NCBI RefSeq assembly: GCF_042684865.1
Contig: NZ_JBHUML010000003.1
Coordinates: 372,001 to 436,000, forward strand
Length of the DNA: 64,000 nt
DNA from: Salibacterium lacus
Lineage (GTDB): Bacteria; Bacillota; Bacilli; Bacillales; Marinococcaceae
Direction of reading: 5' to 3'
The first letter of the stretch is position 1. Each line of letters begins with the position of its first letter. Shown piece by piece: positions 16,946 to 24,535 of this stretch. The translations under genes and the position numbers were made by a program. Below the pieces are notes generated by a model. The model was given only the letters and a program-made list of their open reading frames with translations. It had not been told where the DNA came from and did no database searches.

Positions 16946-18247
16946 TTATCTTCTCTCCTTTTCTGTCCCATGTTTCGTATTCAATCGTTTCAACGCTGTT
17001 TGCATGATTGTTTCTTTTCCAAAATTGCCTGCCTTCGTCACAGCAAACATATTGCTTCGCACCGGCAGCTTCCCAATCGGCACTCCAGGCTCTATTTCGT
17101 CCAGCAGCTCAAATATTTCCGCTCCTAGATTTTCCATTACCTGCAGCGCTGTATCCCCGCCGGTCAAAAAAAGGCGTTCCAGCTGCAGTTCCTCGACAAC
17201 AGCCGCAGCCGTTTCACCTAAAAAGCGGGATATGAGATCGCTTACTTCAATGGAACTGAGACCGGCATTTCTTCCATTTTGAACGGCTTCGGCCACATTA
17301 TCCGATGAATAAAATGCGAGGTGAAAGCCTTTCTCTGCCGCATGTGCGGCTTCCAAGCGTATCCGTTCATACTCCTCCATCCGCCGCTCTGCTGATGCGG
17401 CAATTTCGGCGGACTGTATTTGCAGCCCTTTGACTGTTTCATCCTGAAGCAGAAAACGAAGCTGGTTTCTTCCTTGCGCACTCATGCTTCCCACCACAAA
17501 CACCGCTGCTCCGTTTCCCTCAGGTATCTGCCGTACGTGATAGTGTTTCTCTTCGTGCCCGTATACGGCCGGCAGGTGATAAATCAAACCGGCGGAACCT
17601 CCCCATATCACGGAGTAAGACGTGCTTTCCACAAAAGCCGCCAGATCTGCCAGATCCGATTCGACAGTGGCATCCGCCGTGATATGATGGATATTTTGAT
17701 CTTTGCACATCTGGAAAATCTCAAGCATTCTTGTTTTACCAGCGCGCAGATCTTCCAAATAAATATGGGCAGTTTCTCTGTCGGACTGTTCCTGGATAAT
17801 CCGGTTAATGTCTGAATGCTGTACTGGTGTTTTAGGGTCGCGCGCCACTTCCGTTTCATGCAGCAGTATATCGTGAAGGTAAAGCATACGGTTTTTCACT
17901 GTTCGACCGTTCGAAGGATGAGCCGGAGCGGTAATAACAAAATCAGGAGTAAAATAATCATATAACGCATTGTTTTCCCGGCCGATATTCCCGCGCATCG
18001 TAGAATCGATTTTTTTGTAAATAATTGTTTCCTCCGTATGCTCTATTCTGCTGCAGTAGTCCTTCATCGTTTGATACGAATCATTTGCTGTCATCGTTCT
18101 GCTGTCGGTATTGTAAATATAGACACTGTCTTTTTCTTTTTCTTCCGGCTCCTGAATGATGACAAAAGGTGTCATGCCGTATTTGATGATCTGAACTCCG
18201 CTGTCGCCTGCTCCCGTTAAGTCATCCGCTAGAATTGATAGTTTCAT
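16946..18247 (-). CDS. Four-carbon acid sugar kinase family protein (DUF1537)
   Basis: ATP-dependent kinase of the DUF1537 family, which phosphorylates D-threonate, D-erythronate, L-threonate or 3-oxo-tetronates at C4. The N-terminal domain opens with LSILADDLTGAGDSGVQIIKYG, the family signature, followed by YNTDSRTM and YKKIDSTMRGNIG. The C-terminal domain carries the nucleotide-binding LERLFLTGGDTALQVMENLG and EPGVPIGKLP. The 433-residue length is typical. Partnership with PdxA2 is the experimentally known pairing for tetronate breakdown, so the product is probably a tetronate 4-phosphate. Confidence 0.93.
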   Translation of the reverse strand: MKLSILADDLTGAGDSGVQIIKYGMTPFVIIQEPEEKEKDSVYIYNTDSRTMTANDSYQTMKDYCSRIEHTEETIIYKKIDSTMRGNIGRENNALYDYFTPDFVITAPAHPSNGRTVKNRMLYLHDILLHETEVARDPKTPVQHSDINRIIQEQSDRETAHIYLEDLRAGKTRMLEIFQMCKDQNIHHITADATVESDLADLAAFVESTSYSVIWGGSAGLIYHLPAVYGHEEKHYHVRQIPEGNGAAVFVVGSMSAQGRNQLRFLLQDETVKGLQIQSAEIAASAERRMEEYERIRLEAAHAAEKGFHLAFYSSDNVAEAVQNGRNAGLSSIEVSDLISRFLGETAAAVVEELQLERLFLTGGDTALQVMENLGAEIFELLDEIEPGVPIGKLPVRSNMFAVTKAGNFGKETIMQTALKRLNTKHGTEKERR

Positions 18248-18259
18248 AGCCTGTCTTTC

Positions 18260-19420
18260 CTATCCAAGAAGTCGGCGGTAGATATTCTTCATATCTTCAA
18301 GCGACAATTCTTTCGGGTTGTTATCCAGCAGTCTTGTGATTTTGGAAGCTGCGACAGCAAGGTCTTCGACATCTTCTTCGGCGACGCCGTATTCGCTCAA
18401 ATCCTGCGGTATCTCCAGCGTTTTTGTCCATTCTTTGATCTGTTCTATCATTTTTTCCGCTGCCTGCTGATCAGGTTCCCCGTCATCGGCAATCCGGATT
18501 TCTTTCGCGACGTTGGACAGCTTCTCTGTAATCGCATCGAGGTTAAACTCCATGACATGCGGAAGCAGCATTGCATTCGCCACACCGTGGGCTACTTTGA
18601 ATTTTCCGCCTAAAGGATAAGCAAGCGCATGGACCGCGGCCGTTCCGGCACTGGTTAACGCCATTCCGCCATACATGGAACCGACAATCATTTTTTCCCT
18701 GGCTTCCACATTCTCACCGTTGCGGTACGCTTCTACAATGCTTCTGCTGATCAATCGAATAGAATCCATGGCGAAGGTGTCACTCAAATAATTGGCTTTG
18801 CTGGAAATATAGGACTCAAGCGAATGCGTGAACGCATCCATTCCCGTCGCTGCAGTAATGGATTTTGGCAGTCCGAGAGTCAACATAGGATCAAGGACAA
18901 CCAGATCAGGTAAGAGGTAAGGGCTTACAATGCCGATTTTCAACTCTTCTTCCGGGAAGGTGACAATGGCATTCGGTGTTACTTCCGATCCTGTTCCAGA
19001 CGTTGTAGGAATCAACACCGTCGGAATGCCCGGCTCTTCAATCAGATTGGTGCCCAGCATATCGTTGACCGACTGATCATTTGTTTTCAGTACGGAAAGT
19101 ACTTTCGCTGCATCCAGTACGCTTCCGCCGCCTACTCCTATGATGACATCGTACGAATCATTTTTAATATCTTCGTGCATGTCTTCAATGTTACCGACTG
19201 TAGGTTCCAGCATAACGTCGGTGATGGTCTTGACATGGACGTCCTCCAGCTGTTCATAGATACTGTCCAGAAGTCCCAGATCCTTAATTCCCGGCTGGGT
19301 CAGCACAAGAACGGAACGAATATCCCGGTTTACCCCCGGCAGATAATCCCCCAGCTGTTTCACCGCATGCTGCCCGGAAACTATTTTATCCGCTGTTTGA
19401 AATTGATACAGACGCTGCAT
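18260..19420 (-). CDS. Iron-containing alcohol dehydrogenase
   Basis: A 386-residue group III dehydrogenase. The N-terminal domain holds the NAD-binding GVGGGSVLDAAK (about 95-106) and PTTSGTGSEVTPNAIV. Metal ligands are expected at the Asp of VVLDPML, and the His residues of AFTHSLE, AVHALAYPLG and VAHGVANAMLLP. Such enzymes oxidise or reduce short alcohols, aldehydes or sugar alcohols. In this operon it may supply the acid or keto form of the substrate before phosphorylation. ATG 19420 has AGGAG 9 bases upstream. Confidence 0.93.
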   Translation of the reverse strand: MQRLYQFQTADKIVSGQHAVKQLGDYLPGVNRDIRSVLVLTQPGIKDLGLLDSIYEQLEDVHVKTITDVMLEPTVGNIEDMHEDIKNDSYDVIIGVGGGSVLDAAKVLSVLKTNDQSVNDMLGTNLIEEPGIPTVLIPTTSGTGSEVTPNAIVTFPEEELKIGIVSPYLLPDLVVLDPMLTLGLPKSITAATGMDAFTHSLESYISSKANYLSDTFAMDSIRLISRSIVEAYRNGENVEAREKMIVGSMYGGMALTSAGTAAVHALAYPLGGKFKVAHGVANAMLLPHVMEFNLDAITEKLSNVAKEIRIADDGEPDQQAAEKMIEQIKEWTKTLEIPQDLSEYGVAEEDVEDLAVAASKITRLLDNNPKELSLEDMKNIYRRLLG

Positions 19421-19443
19421 GATAATGATCTCCTTTCGTGTAT

Positions 19444-20307
19444 CTAACCATCTATAATGGTTTGTATTTTGTTCTCCAGTTCTTTCGATACTTCGTGTAC
19501 AGGCGGACGCGGCGGCCCAGCCGGTATACCTTTTAACTCGACAGCTTTTTTATACACGGCGGGAACGGTTGCCGCCTGAGAAGCCTGTCTGATCGGACGA
19601 AGCTGTTCCTGAAAATATTGAGCCTGCTTCCAATCGTTTTCTTTCCACTTTCGATAGATCGAAACCGCTGTTTCCGGAAACACATTCGCTGTGGCGGCCA
19701 CCGCCCCGTCTCCTCCTGCTATCAAAGTCCATAGAATAAGCGAATCCGTACCGGACAGCACAGCGAAGTCTTCGTCCGTTTCTTCGATAAATCGTACAAT
19801 ATTATCGAAATTTCCGCTGCTGTCCTTAATGCCCGTTATATTGCCGACTTTCGACAGTTCTTTCACGGTATCAGGATGAATGGACACCCCGGTTTTCCCC
19901 GGCATGTTGTATAAAAGAACCGGCAGGGTGACCGCTTCTGCAACAGCTGTAAAATGAGTAATCAGTTCGTTTTGGGAGACCGGATCAAAATAAGGCGTAA
20001 TAACAGACAGAGCATCCACCCCTATGTTTTCCATCTCTCTGGACAGTTCGATAACTTCCCGGGTACTGTTTCCACCTGTTCCCACTGCCAGGGGCACCCG
20101 GCCGTCTATTTCATCTTTCACTATGGAAGCAAAACGAAGCTTTTCTTCTTTTGTTAACGTATGAAATTCACCATTCGTTCCAAGAGCGAAAATGCCATCC
20201 ACCCCACTGTCCAGCAAATATTGAACGAGCTGACGGGCAGCCGGTTCATTAATCTGGTGATCCGCTGTCATCGGAGTAAGCATCGCTGGTATGATTCCTT
20301 TCAGCAT
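19444..20307 (-). CDS. DapA-family class I aldolase/dehydratase
   Basis: A 287-residue member of the DHDPS/N-acetylneuraminate lyase superfamily, forming a Schiff base with pyruvate or a 2-keto acid. Visible are GTNGEF (43-48), the catalytic Tyr133 in LLYNMPGKTG and the Schiff-base Lys161 in GIKDSSGN. DHDPS normally has Arg at the site occupied here by Lys138, so lysine biosynthesis is unlikely; a 2-keto-3-deoxy acid aldolase or related activity fits the operon better. It is the first gene of the operon, with AAGGAGGG before ATG 20307. Confidence 0.9.
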   Translation of the reverse strand: MLKGIIPAMLTPMTADHQINEPAARQLVQYLLDSGVDGIFALGTNGEFHTLTKEEKLRFASIVKDEIDGRVPLAVGTGGNSTREVIELSREMENIGVDALSVITPYFDPVSQNELITHFTAVAEAVTLPVLLYNMPGKTGVSIHPDTVKELSKVGNITGIKDSSGNFDNIVRFIEETDEDFAVLSGTDSLILWTLIAGGDGAVAATANVFPETAVSIYRKWKENDWKQAQYFQEQLRPIRQASQAATVPAVYKKAVELKGIPAGPPRPPVHEVSKELENKIQTIIDG

Positions 20308-20330
20308 GAAATTCCCTCCTTTCTTGGATG

Positions 20331-20351
20331 AATGTTTCTAATTTAAACATT
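20331..20351. promoter_or_regulatory. Candidate operator of the acid-sugar operon
   Basis: AATGTTT and AAACATT form a perfect 7-bp inverted repeat around a 7-base centre, 24 bp upstream of the first gene. A perfect leftward TATAAT lies further upstream (20417-20412) without a good -35. No GG-N10-GC sigma-54 element is present in this 200-bp gap. Confidence 0.5.
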
Positions 20352-20471
20352 GTTTCCGCTTTCAAAATCAATGTCCATTAAATATAAAATATATAGTTTT
20401 ATATTGCAACCATTATATAAAAATTACTTTCTAAAATTTTTATAACTAGCGATATTCGTTTCTTTTTGCAA

Positions 20472-20502
20472 CAAAAAAAGCCGACCCTCCATGGGTCGAC
20501 TT
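20472..20502 (-). terminator. Terminator of the PrpR-type regulator gene
   Basis: Leftward hairpin AGTCGACCC / GGGTCGGCT (one G-T pair) followed by seven T residues, 8 bp after the regulator stop. It separates the regulator transcript from the operon it probably controls. Confidence 0.88.
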
Positions 20503-20509
20503 TCCTTTT

Positions 20510-22288
20510 TTATGACTCCTGCTTGTCTTGTTTCAGTTTTCTCCATAGCGTGGTTCTATTAATTCCAAGCCGTTTGGCCGTCCGGGAATGATTATGATGT
20601 TCCTGTTCGAGCACCTGTTTAATAACGCGCGTTTCTATTTCACTCAATGTCCCGCTCACTTGAATGTTGGAGTACTCCCATTTTTGCGGAAGAGCCTGCC
20701 GGATATCTTCCACTTCGAGATAGGACTGCTCGGCGATAAGTACCGCTTCTTCAATCACCCGGTACAGCTGTGACACATTTCCCGGCCAATCGATCTCCCT
20801 TAGGAGCTCCAGGCTTTCTTCCCTAATACCTGATATCTGCTTGCCATACCTGACATTACTTTCGTTTATGAAAAGACTGGACAAGCTTTCTATATCTTCT
20901 TTACGTTCCCGCAAAGGAGGGATATACAGTTTCAGCTCTGCTGCCTGATCATACAGTGAACCGAGAAAACTTTGCTGAACGAGCGGTTCAAGCTCACGTG
21001 AAGCAGAGGATATGATCTGTGTGTTCCCCTTTACTTGCAGCGCACGGCTGACCATCTGCTGTCCACTGTGGGACAAGGTATCGATGTTTTTCAACAGAAC
21101 CGTGCCACCTTCTGCGAGGGAGACCAGCGAATATCCCTCAAGCGGGTCGCTGCTGATCCGCTCCAGTTCATTCTCTGTGACTTGTTCACAATCAATGGTT
21201 ATAAAAGGAGAACGGTGCCTTTCACTGCTGAGATGCATAAGCTCAGCCGTCCGTCCTTTTCCCGTGCCCCTTTCTCCTTCTATTAAGATATTTCTCCCCG
21301 CCCCGGCGAATGCCAGGGCTTTCTCATACATCTTATTCATTTCCACACTTTCGGAGATACGTCCTTCCAGCACGGTAGAAGGACCGGTTGTCCGGTGCTG
21401 GTTGGACTGGATATCCAGTCCGCGCACAGCCTGTATGTCGTCAATATCTGAGAGGAAGAACACACCTAAAGGCTCTCCTTCCTCTCGGATGACCTGTGAT
21501 TGAATAAACCACATACGGCTGCCCCTCTCATATAAAAAGGAGTATGAGGGACTGCTTTCCATCTTCTGAAACGCATAATCCATCTTACCAAAATAATCCC
21601 ACACAATGTTTTGGATAAATGCCGGATCATCCGTTCCAGCATACTTCACCTTTCCCTTCTGATCCAGTACGGCAACCTCCTGTTGCATGTTTCGTAATAC
21701 AATGTCGCCAATCCCATACCACGCTTTCATGTTTTCCACAATGTTATAGGACTTGCGCGCTTCATAAAAAGCCTTGCTGACACTTTCTCTTCCTGACGTC
21801 AATAAAATACCGTTTAATCCAAGCTCTTCGGCTATCCGGACGGTGATAACATCACCGATAATGACCTGGTATCCGTTTTTCTGAAGGACCTCCAGTCTAC
21901 TCTGCACCTCATCGGCTTCTGTAATCGTAATGGTCTTCACATCAATGTCCACCAAGGAACAGACGGCGGAAGCTCCTTCTGCAATAGCGGCGAAACCAAC
22001 AATCGCTGCTTTACCGGGAAAGTCTTTAATCAGAGTAATGACTCTCAGCATGTCATATCCCGACACTTCCACTTCAATGACTGGAATCGAGACCTGCTCC
22101 TGGATAAGCTCGGCAGTACCACCGCGGCTGATGATAATATCCGTTCCATTATTCTCTGCTTCCTTTGCATAATGTAAGCCAGCATTTAAGTCACCGGTTT
22201 CCACAACCAATTCAAACGGCTGATTCTGCCCTAAACTTAAAAGGAGTTCCTTTAAACCCGGATACGGAGCTATAGCAAGAATTTTCAT
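20510..22288 (-). CDS. PrpR_N/PAS/AAA+/Fis transcriptional regulator lacking the sigma-54 contact loop
   Basis: A 592-residue regulator. Residues 1-180 resemble the PrpR N-terminal ligand-sensing domain, about 205-290 a PAS-like domain, 315-530 an NtrC-type AAA+ domain and 560-590 a Fis-type helix-turn-helix (HSRTAKRLGINRTTLWRKL). Walker A is intact (GERGTGKG, 338-345). The GAFTGA loop is missing: the segment between DCEQVTENELER and LAEGGTVLL is too short. Walker B reads GTVLLKNID, so the acidic pair is replaced by Lys-Asn. It probably controls the downstream operon through sigma-A. ATG 22288 follows AAGGAGG. Confidence 0.9.
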   Translation of the reverse strand: MKILAIAPYPGLKELLLSLGQNQPFELVVETGDLNAGLHYAKEAENNGTDIIISRGGTAELIQEQVSIPVIEVEVSGYDMLRVITLIKDFPGKAAIVGFAAIAEGASAVCSLVDIDVKTITITEADEVQSRLEVLQKNGYQVIIGDVITVRIAEELGLNGILLTSGRESVSKAFYEARKSYNIVENMKAWYGIGDIVLRNMQQEVAVLDQKGKVKYAGTDDPAFIQNIVWDYFGKMDYAFQKMESSPSYSFLYERGSRMWFIQSQVIREEGEPLGVFFLSDIDDIQAVRGLDIQSNQHRTTGPSTVLEGRISESVEMNKMYEKALAFAGAGRNILIEGERGTGKGRTAELMHLSSERHRSPFITIDCEQVTENELERISSDPLEGYSLVSLAEGGTVLLKNIDTLSHSGQQMVSRALQVKGNTQIISSASRELEPLVQQSFLGSLYDQAAELKLYIPPLRERKEDIESLSSLFINESNVRYGKQISGIREESLELLREIDWPGNVSQLYRVIEEAVLIAEQSYLEVEDIRQALPQKWEYSNIQVSGTLSEIETRVIKQVLEQEHHNHSRTAKRLGINRTTLWRKLKQDKQES

Positions 22289-22456
22289 GCCATCCTCCTT
22301 CGTTGCAATATTAAACACAACCACACTATACCAGAAAATGAATGCGCTTGTAAAAAATAATTGATAAATTATTCAACATATTGGAATGCTGCTTCATCAC
22401 AGGTATTTACTTTACAGACTTTTTCTTCAAAATAATGATGTAAGGAGTGATGCTGC

Positions 22457-22753
22457 GTGGGAAGTGGCTTTTTTGAACAGGTATACAGCATCGTAGAAGA
22501 TATTCCCGAGGGAAGGGTGGCAAGCTACTCCCAGATTGCCCGCATCCTGGAGCAGCCCCGTAATGCCCGGGTAGTGGGATGGGCGATGCGTCAATCACCG
22601 CCGGAAAAAGAGTTTCCCGCCCACCGCGTGGTGAAACAGAATGGTGATACCGCTCCCGGATTTCTGGAACAGCGGACCCTTCTGGAAAACGAGAGAGTTG
22701 CATTCGACCACAAAGGCAGAGTCCGTATGGAGGACTATCAGTGGGAACGATAG
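22457..22753 (+). CDS. Alkyltransferase-like protein (ATL, MGMT family)
   Basis: A 98-residue protein of the MGMT DNA-binding domain family. It keeps the Tyr of ASYSQIARIL (about 24), the Arg finger in RNARVVGWAMR and the binding channel. The active-site motif is PAHRV, with Ala55 replacing the alkyl-accepting cysteine of PCHRV. Proteins of this kind bind O6-alkylguanine without repairing it and hand the lesion to nucleotide excision repair. GTG 22457 is used because AAGGAG lies 9 bases upstream. It appears monocistronic. Confidence 0.9.
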   Translation: MGSGFFEQVYSIVEDIPEGRVASYSQIARILEQPRNARVVGWAMRQSPPEKEFPAHRVVKQNGDTAPGFLEQRTLLENERVAFDHKGRVRMEDYQWER

Positions 22754-22835
22754 ATAAAATCAACACCTCCCTATTCTTTTTCGTTCTCTAACACCTTATC
22801 TCTATAGTAAAATTGTAGTATTATGGAAAGAAACA

Positions 22836-22976
22836 ATGGATGAAAGAAGTGTCTCTATGAATCTACAGCCTCCCTTAACAGACCGGGGGATCACTGCTGC
22901 CGGTTACGGGGTGGCACTGCTTCTTCTCACAGCTCTCCTCATTGTGCTGATAGTGTTTGCACTGACCGGTCAGTGA
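22836..22976 (+). CDS. Small single-pass membrane peptide
   Basis: A 46-codon frame, MDERSVSMNLQPPLTDRG followed by AAGYGVALLLLTALLIVLIVFALTGQ: a short polar head and one strongly hydrophobic helix near the C-terminus. GGAAAG lies about 5 bases before ATG 22836; an internal ATG at 22857 would give 39 residues. It lies between the ATL gene and the convergent rpsN gene. Small membrane peptides of this form are common in Bacillaceae. No function can be given. Confidence 0.45.
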   Translation: MDERSVSMNLQPPLTDRGITAAGYGVALLLLTALLIVLIVFALTGQ

Positions 22977-23025
22977 CACCGCGTCCCGCTGCTGATCCGG
23001 TTTATTAAATAGCCGGACCTTCCCG

Positions 23026-23295
23026 TTACCAGCTCGATTTTTTCACGCCGGGAAGCTGTCCTTTATGGGCAAGATCCCGGAACGCAATACGCGACAAACC
23101 GAATTTGCGCATATAGCCGTGCGGGCGTCCGGTTACTTCGCATCTGTTGTGAAGCCGTGTCGGGGACGCATCACGCGGCAGCTTTTTCAACGCCTCATAG
23201 TCACCTTTTTCTTTTAGTTCTTTGCGCAGCTCTGCATATTTTTCAACCGTTTTTTGTCGCTGTTTTTCTCTAGCTATCTTTGATTTTTTAGCCAT
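23026..23295 (-). CDS. rpsN: Zinc-independent 30S ribosomal protein S14 (C-minus paralogue)
   Basis: An 89-residue S14 starting MAKKSKIAREKQRQ and ending GQLPGVKKSSW, with the S14 signature LHNRCEVTGRPHGYMRKFGLSRIAFR. It has a single cysteine and lacks the paired CxxC zinc motifs of the housekeeping form. Paralogues like this (yhzA in B. subtilis) replace the zinc-binding S14 when zinc is scarce. It is the last gene of the Zur-controlled operon after the ZagA-like GTPase, 19 bp away. ATG 23295 follows AGGAGG by 9 bases; a longer in-frame start has no support. Confidence 0.95.
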   Translation of the reverse strand: MAKKSKIAREKQRQKTVEKYAELRKELKEKGDYEALKKLPRDASPTRLHNRCEVTGRPHGYMRKFGLSRIAFRDLAHKGQLPGVKKSSW

Positions 23296-23314
23296 CGTTT
23301 CGTTTCCTCCTTTA

Positions 23315-24502
23315 TTAAATGCCTGGTGTTTTCTGCTTTTCTTCTTCAAACGATTCACGCCATTCTTTCATTTCACCTGGTTGAATAAGGCATTCATCGA
23401 GCGTCCGTTCGATATAGTCGGTGTCCAGATCGACGCCTATAAACACAAGTTCTGTTTTGCGGTCTCCGTAGGGGTAGGCTTCCAGTTCTTCTCGTGCTTC
23501 CGGCTGTTCCCTGAGAATTTCACCTTTTTCCGCGGACGGCAGCGCATCCACCCAATACGTGACAGACTCGAGTGTAATAGAAGACGAAGCCTGGGACAGC
23601 ATAAATGCCATCGTATGATACGTGGAAAGCCAGGCGATGCCTTTAGCTCTCGCGATTTCTTTCGGGTACTGTTCAAACCACTGCTTCAGCCTTTCCGTGT
23701 GAAACGGCATTCTGCGGCGGTACACAAAGGAACGGATCCCATATTCTTCGGTCTCCGGGGTATGCTCTTTCTCCTCCAGTTCCCGGAGCCATCCGGCTGA
23801 TTCACTGGCTTTCTCAAATTTAAACAGACCGGTGCCCAAAATGTCCTGCAGCTCCACATTGCCATAATTGGTCTCAATCAGTGCTGCTTCCGGCTGCAGT
23901 TTGCGGAGAAAGGCAATCAGCTGCTCCCTTTTTTCCGCCGGGACCATATCGATTTTATTAACCACCATAACATCACAGAACTCCACCTGGTCGATTAAGA
24001 GATCAACAACCTGCCTATCGTCTTCTTCAACCGCTTCCTGCTTTCGGTCCAGCAGCGATTCCCCTGATGAGAAATCCTCCCAGAAACGATTCGCGTCCAC
24101 GACGGTTACCATCGTGTCCAATTCACAGTACTGGGTAAGGTCGATTCCCATTTCTTCATCGATATAGCTGAATGTCTGCGCCACCGGTACCGGTTCACTG
24201 ATGCCGGACGATTCGATGATGATATAATCGATATCCCCCTGCTCAGCCAGCCTCTGTACCTCGACAAGCAGATCTTCGCGCAGTGTGCAGCAGATGCAGC
24301 CGTTGGACATTTCCACCATTTTTTCTTCGGTCCGCTTGAACCCGCCATTTTCAATGATTCCAGCGTCTACATTAACTTCACTCATGTCGTTGACGATGAC
24401 TGCCGTTTTCAAGCCTTGACGGTTGTTTAAAACATGATTCAATATTGTCGTTTTTCCCGCACCGAGGTATCCGCTCAGTACGGTGACAGGGATTTTCTTC
24501 AT
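23315..24502 (-). CDS. zagA: CobW/COG0523 zinc metallochaperone GTPase (ZagA/YciC)
   Basis: G3E-family GTPase of 395 residues that delivers zinc to client enzymes under limitation. It has Walker A GYLGAGKTT (11-19), the metal-binding CxCC in NGCICCTLREDL (about 68-76), a Walker B-like YIIIESSGISEP and NKID for guanine recognition. The C-terminal CobW_C domain contains KGIAWLSTYH and RKTELVFIGVDLD. It is the middle gene of a znuA-zagA-rpsN operon with a Zur-boxed promoter, the context expected for B. subtilis YciC/ZagA. Confidence 0.94.
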   Translation of the reverse strand: MKKIPVTVLSGYLGAGKTTILNHVLNNRQGLKTAVIVNDMSEVNVDAGIIENGGFKRTEEKMVEMSNGCICCTLREDLLVEVQRLAEQGDIDYIIIESSGISEPVPVAQTFSYIDEEMGIDLTQYCELDTMVTVVDANRFWEDFSSGESLLDRKQEAVEEDDRQVVDLLIDQVEFCDVMVVNKIDMVPAEKREQLIAFLRKLQPEAALIETNYGNVELQDILGTGLFKFEKASESAGWLRELEEKEHTPETEEYGIRSFVYRRRMPFHTERLKQWFEQYPKEIARAKGIAWLSTYHTMAFMLSQASSSITLESVTYWVDALPSAEKGEILREQPEAREELEAYPYGDRKTELVFIGVDLDTDYIERTLDECLIQPGEMKEWRESFEEEKQKTPGI

Positions 24503-24535
24503 GTTTGTGTACCTCCTTCAGCCCGGTGATTTTCA

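Noticed and set aside
19444..20307. Calling this gene dapA for lysine biosynthesis
   Set aside because: The substrate-binding Arg is replaced by Lys and the operon is catabolic.
15021..20307. Reading the cluster as a sialic acid (nan) operon because of TRAP, aldolase and sialidase-like genes
   Set aside because: No nanE, nanK or nagA/nagB homologue is present and the sialidase-like protein has no export signal.
20308..20509. Sigma-54 promoter upstream of the acid-sugar operon
   Set aside because: The only near match (GG then GC with 11 bases between) lies inside the regulator's terminator, has the wrong spacing and does not fit the consensus.
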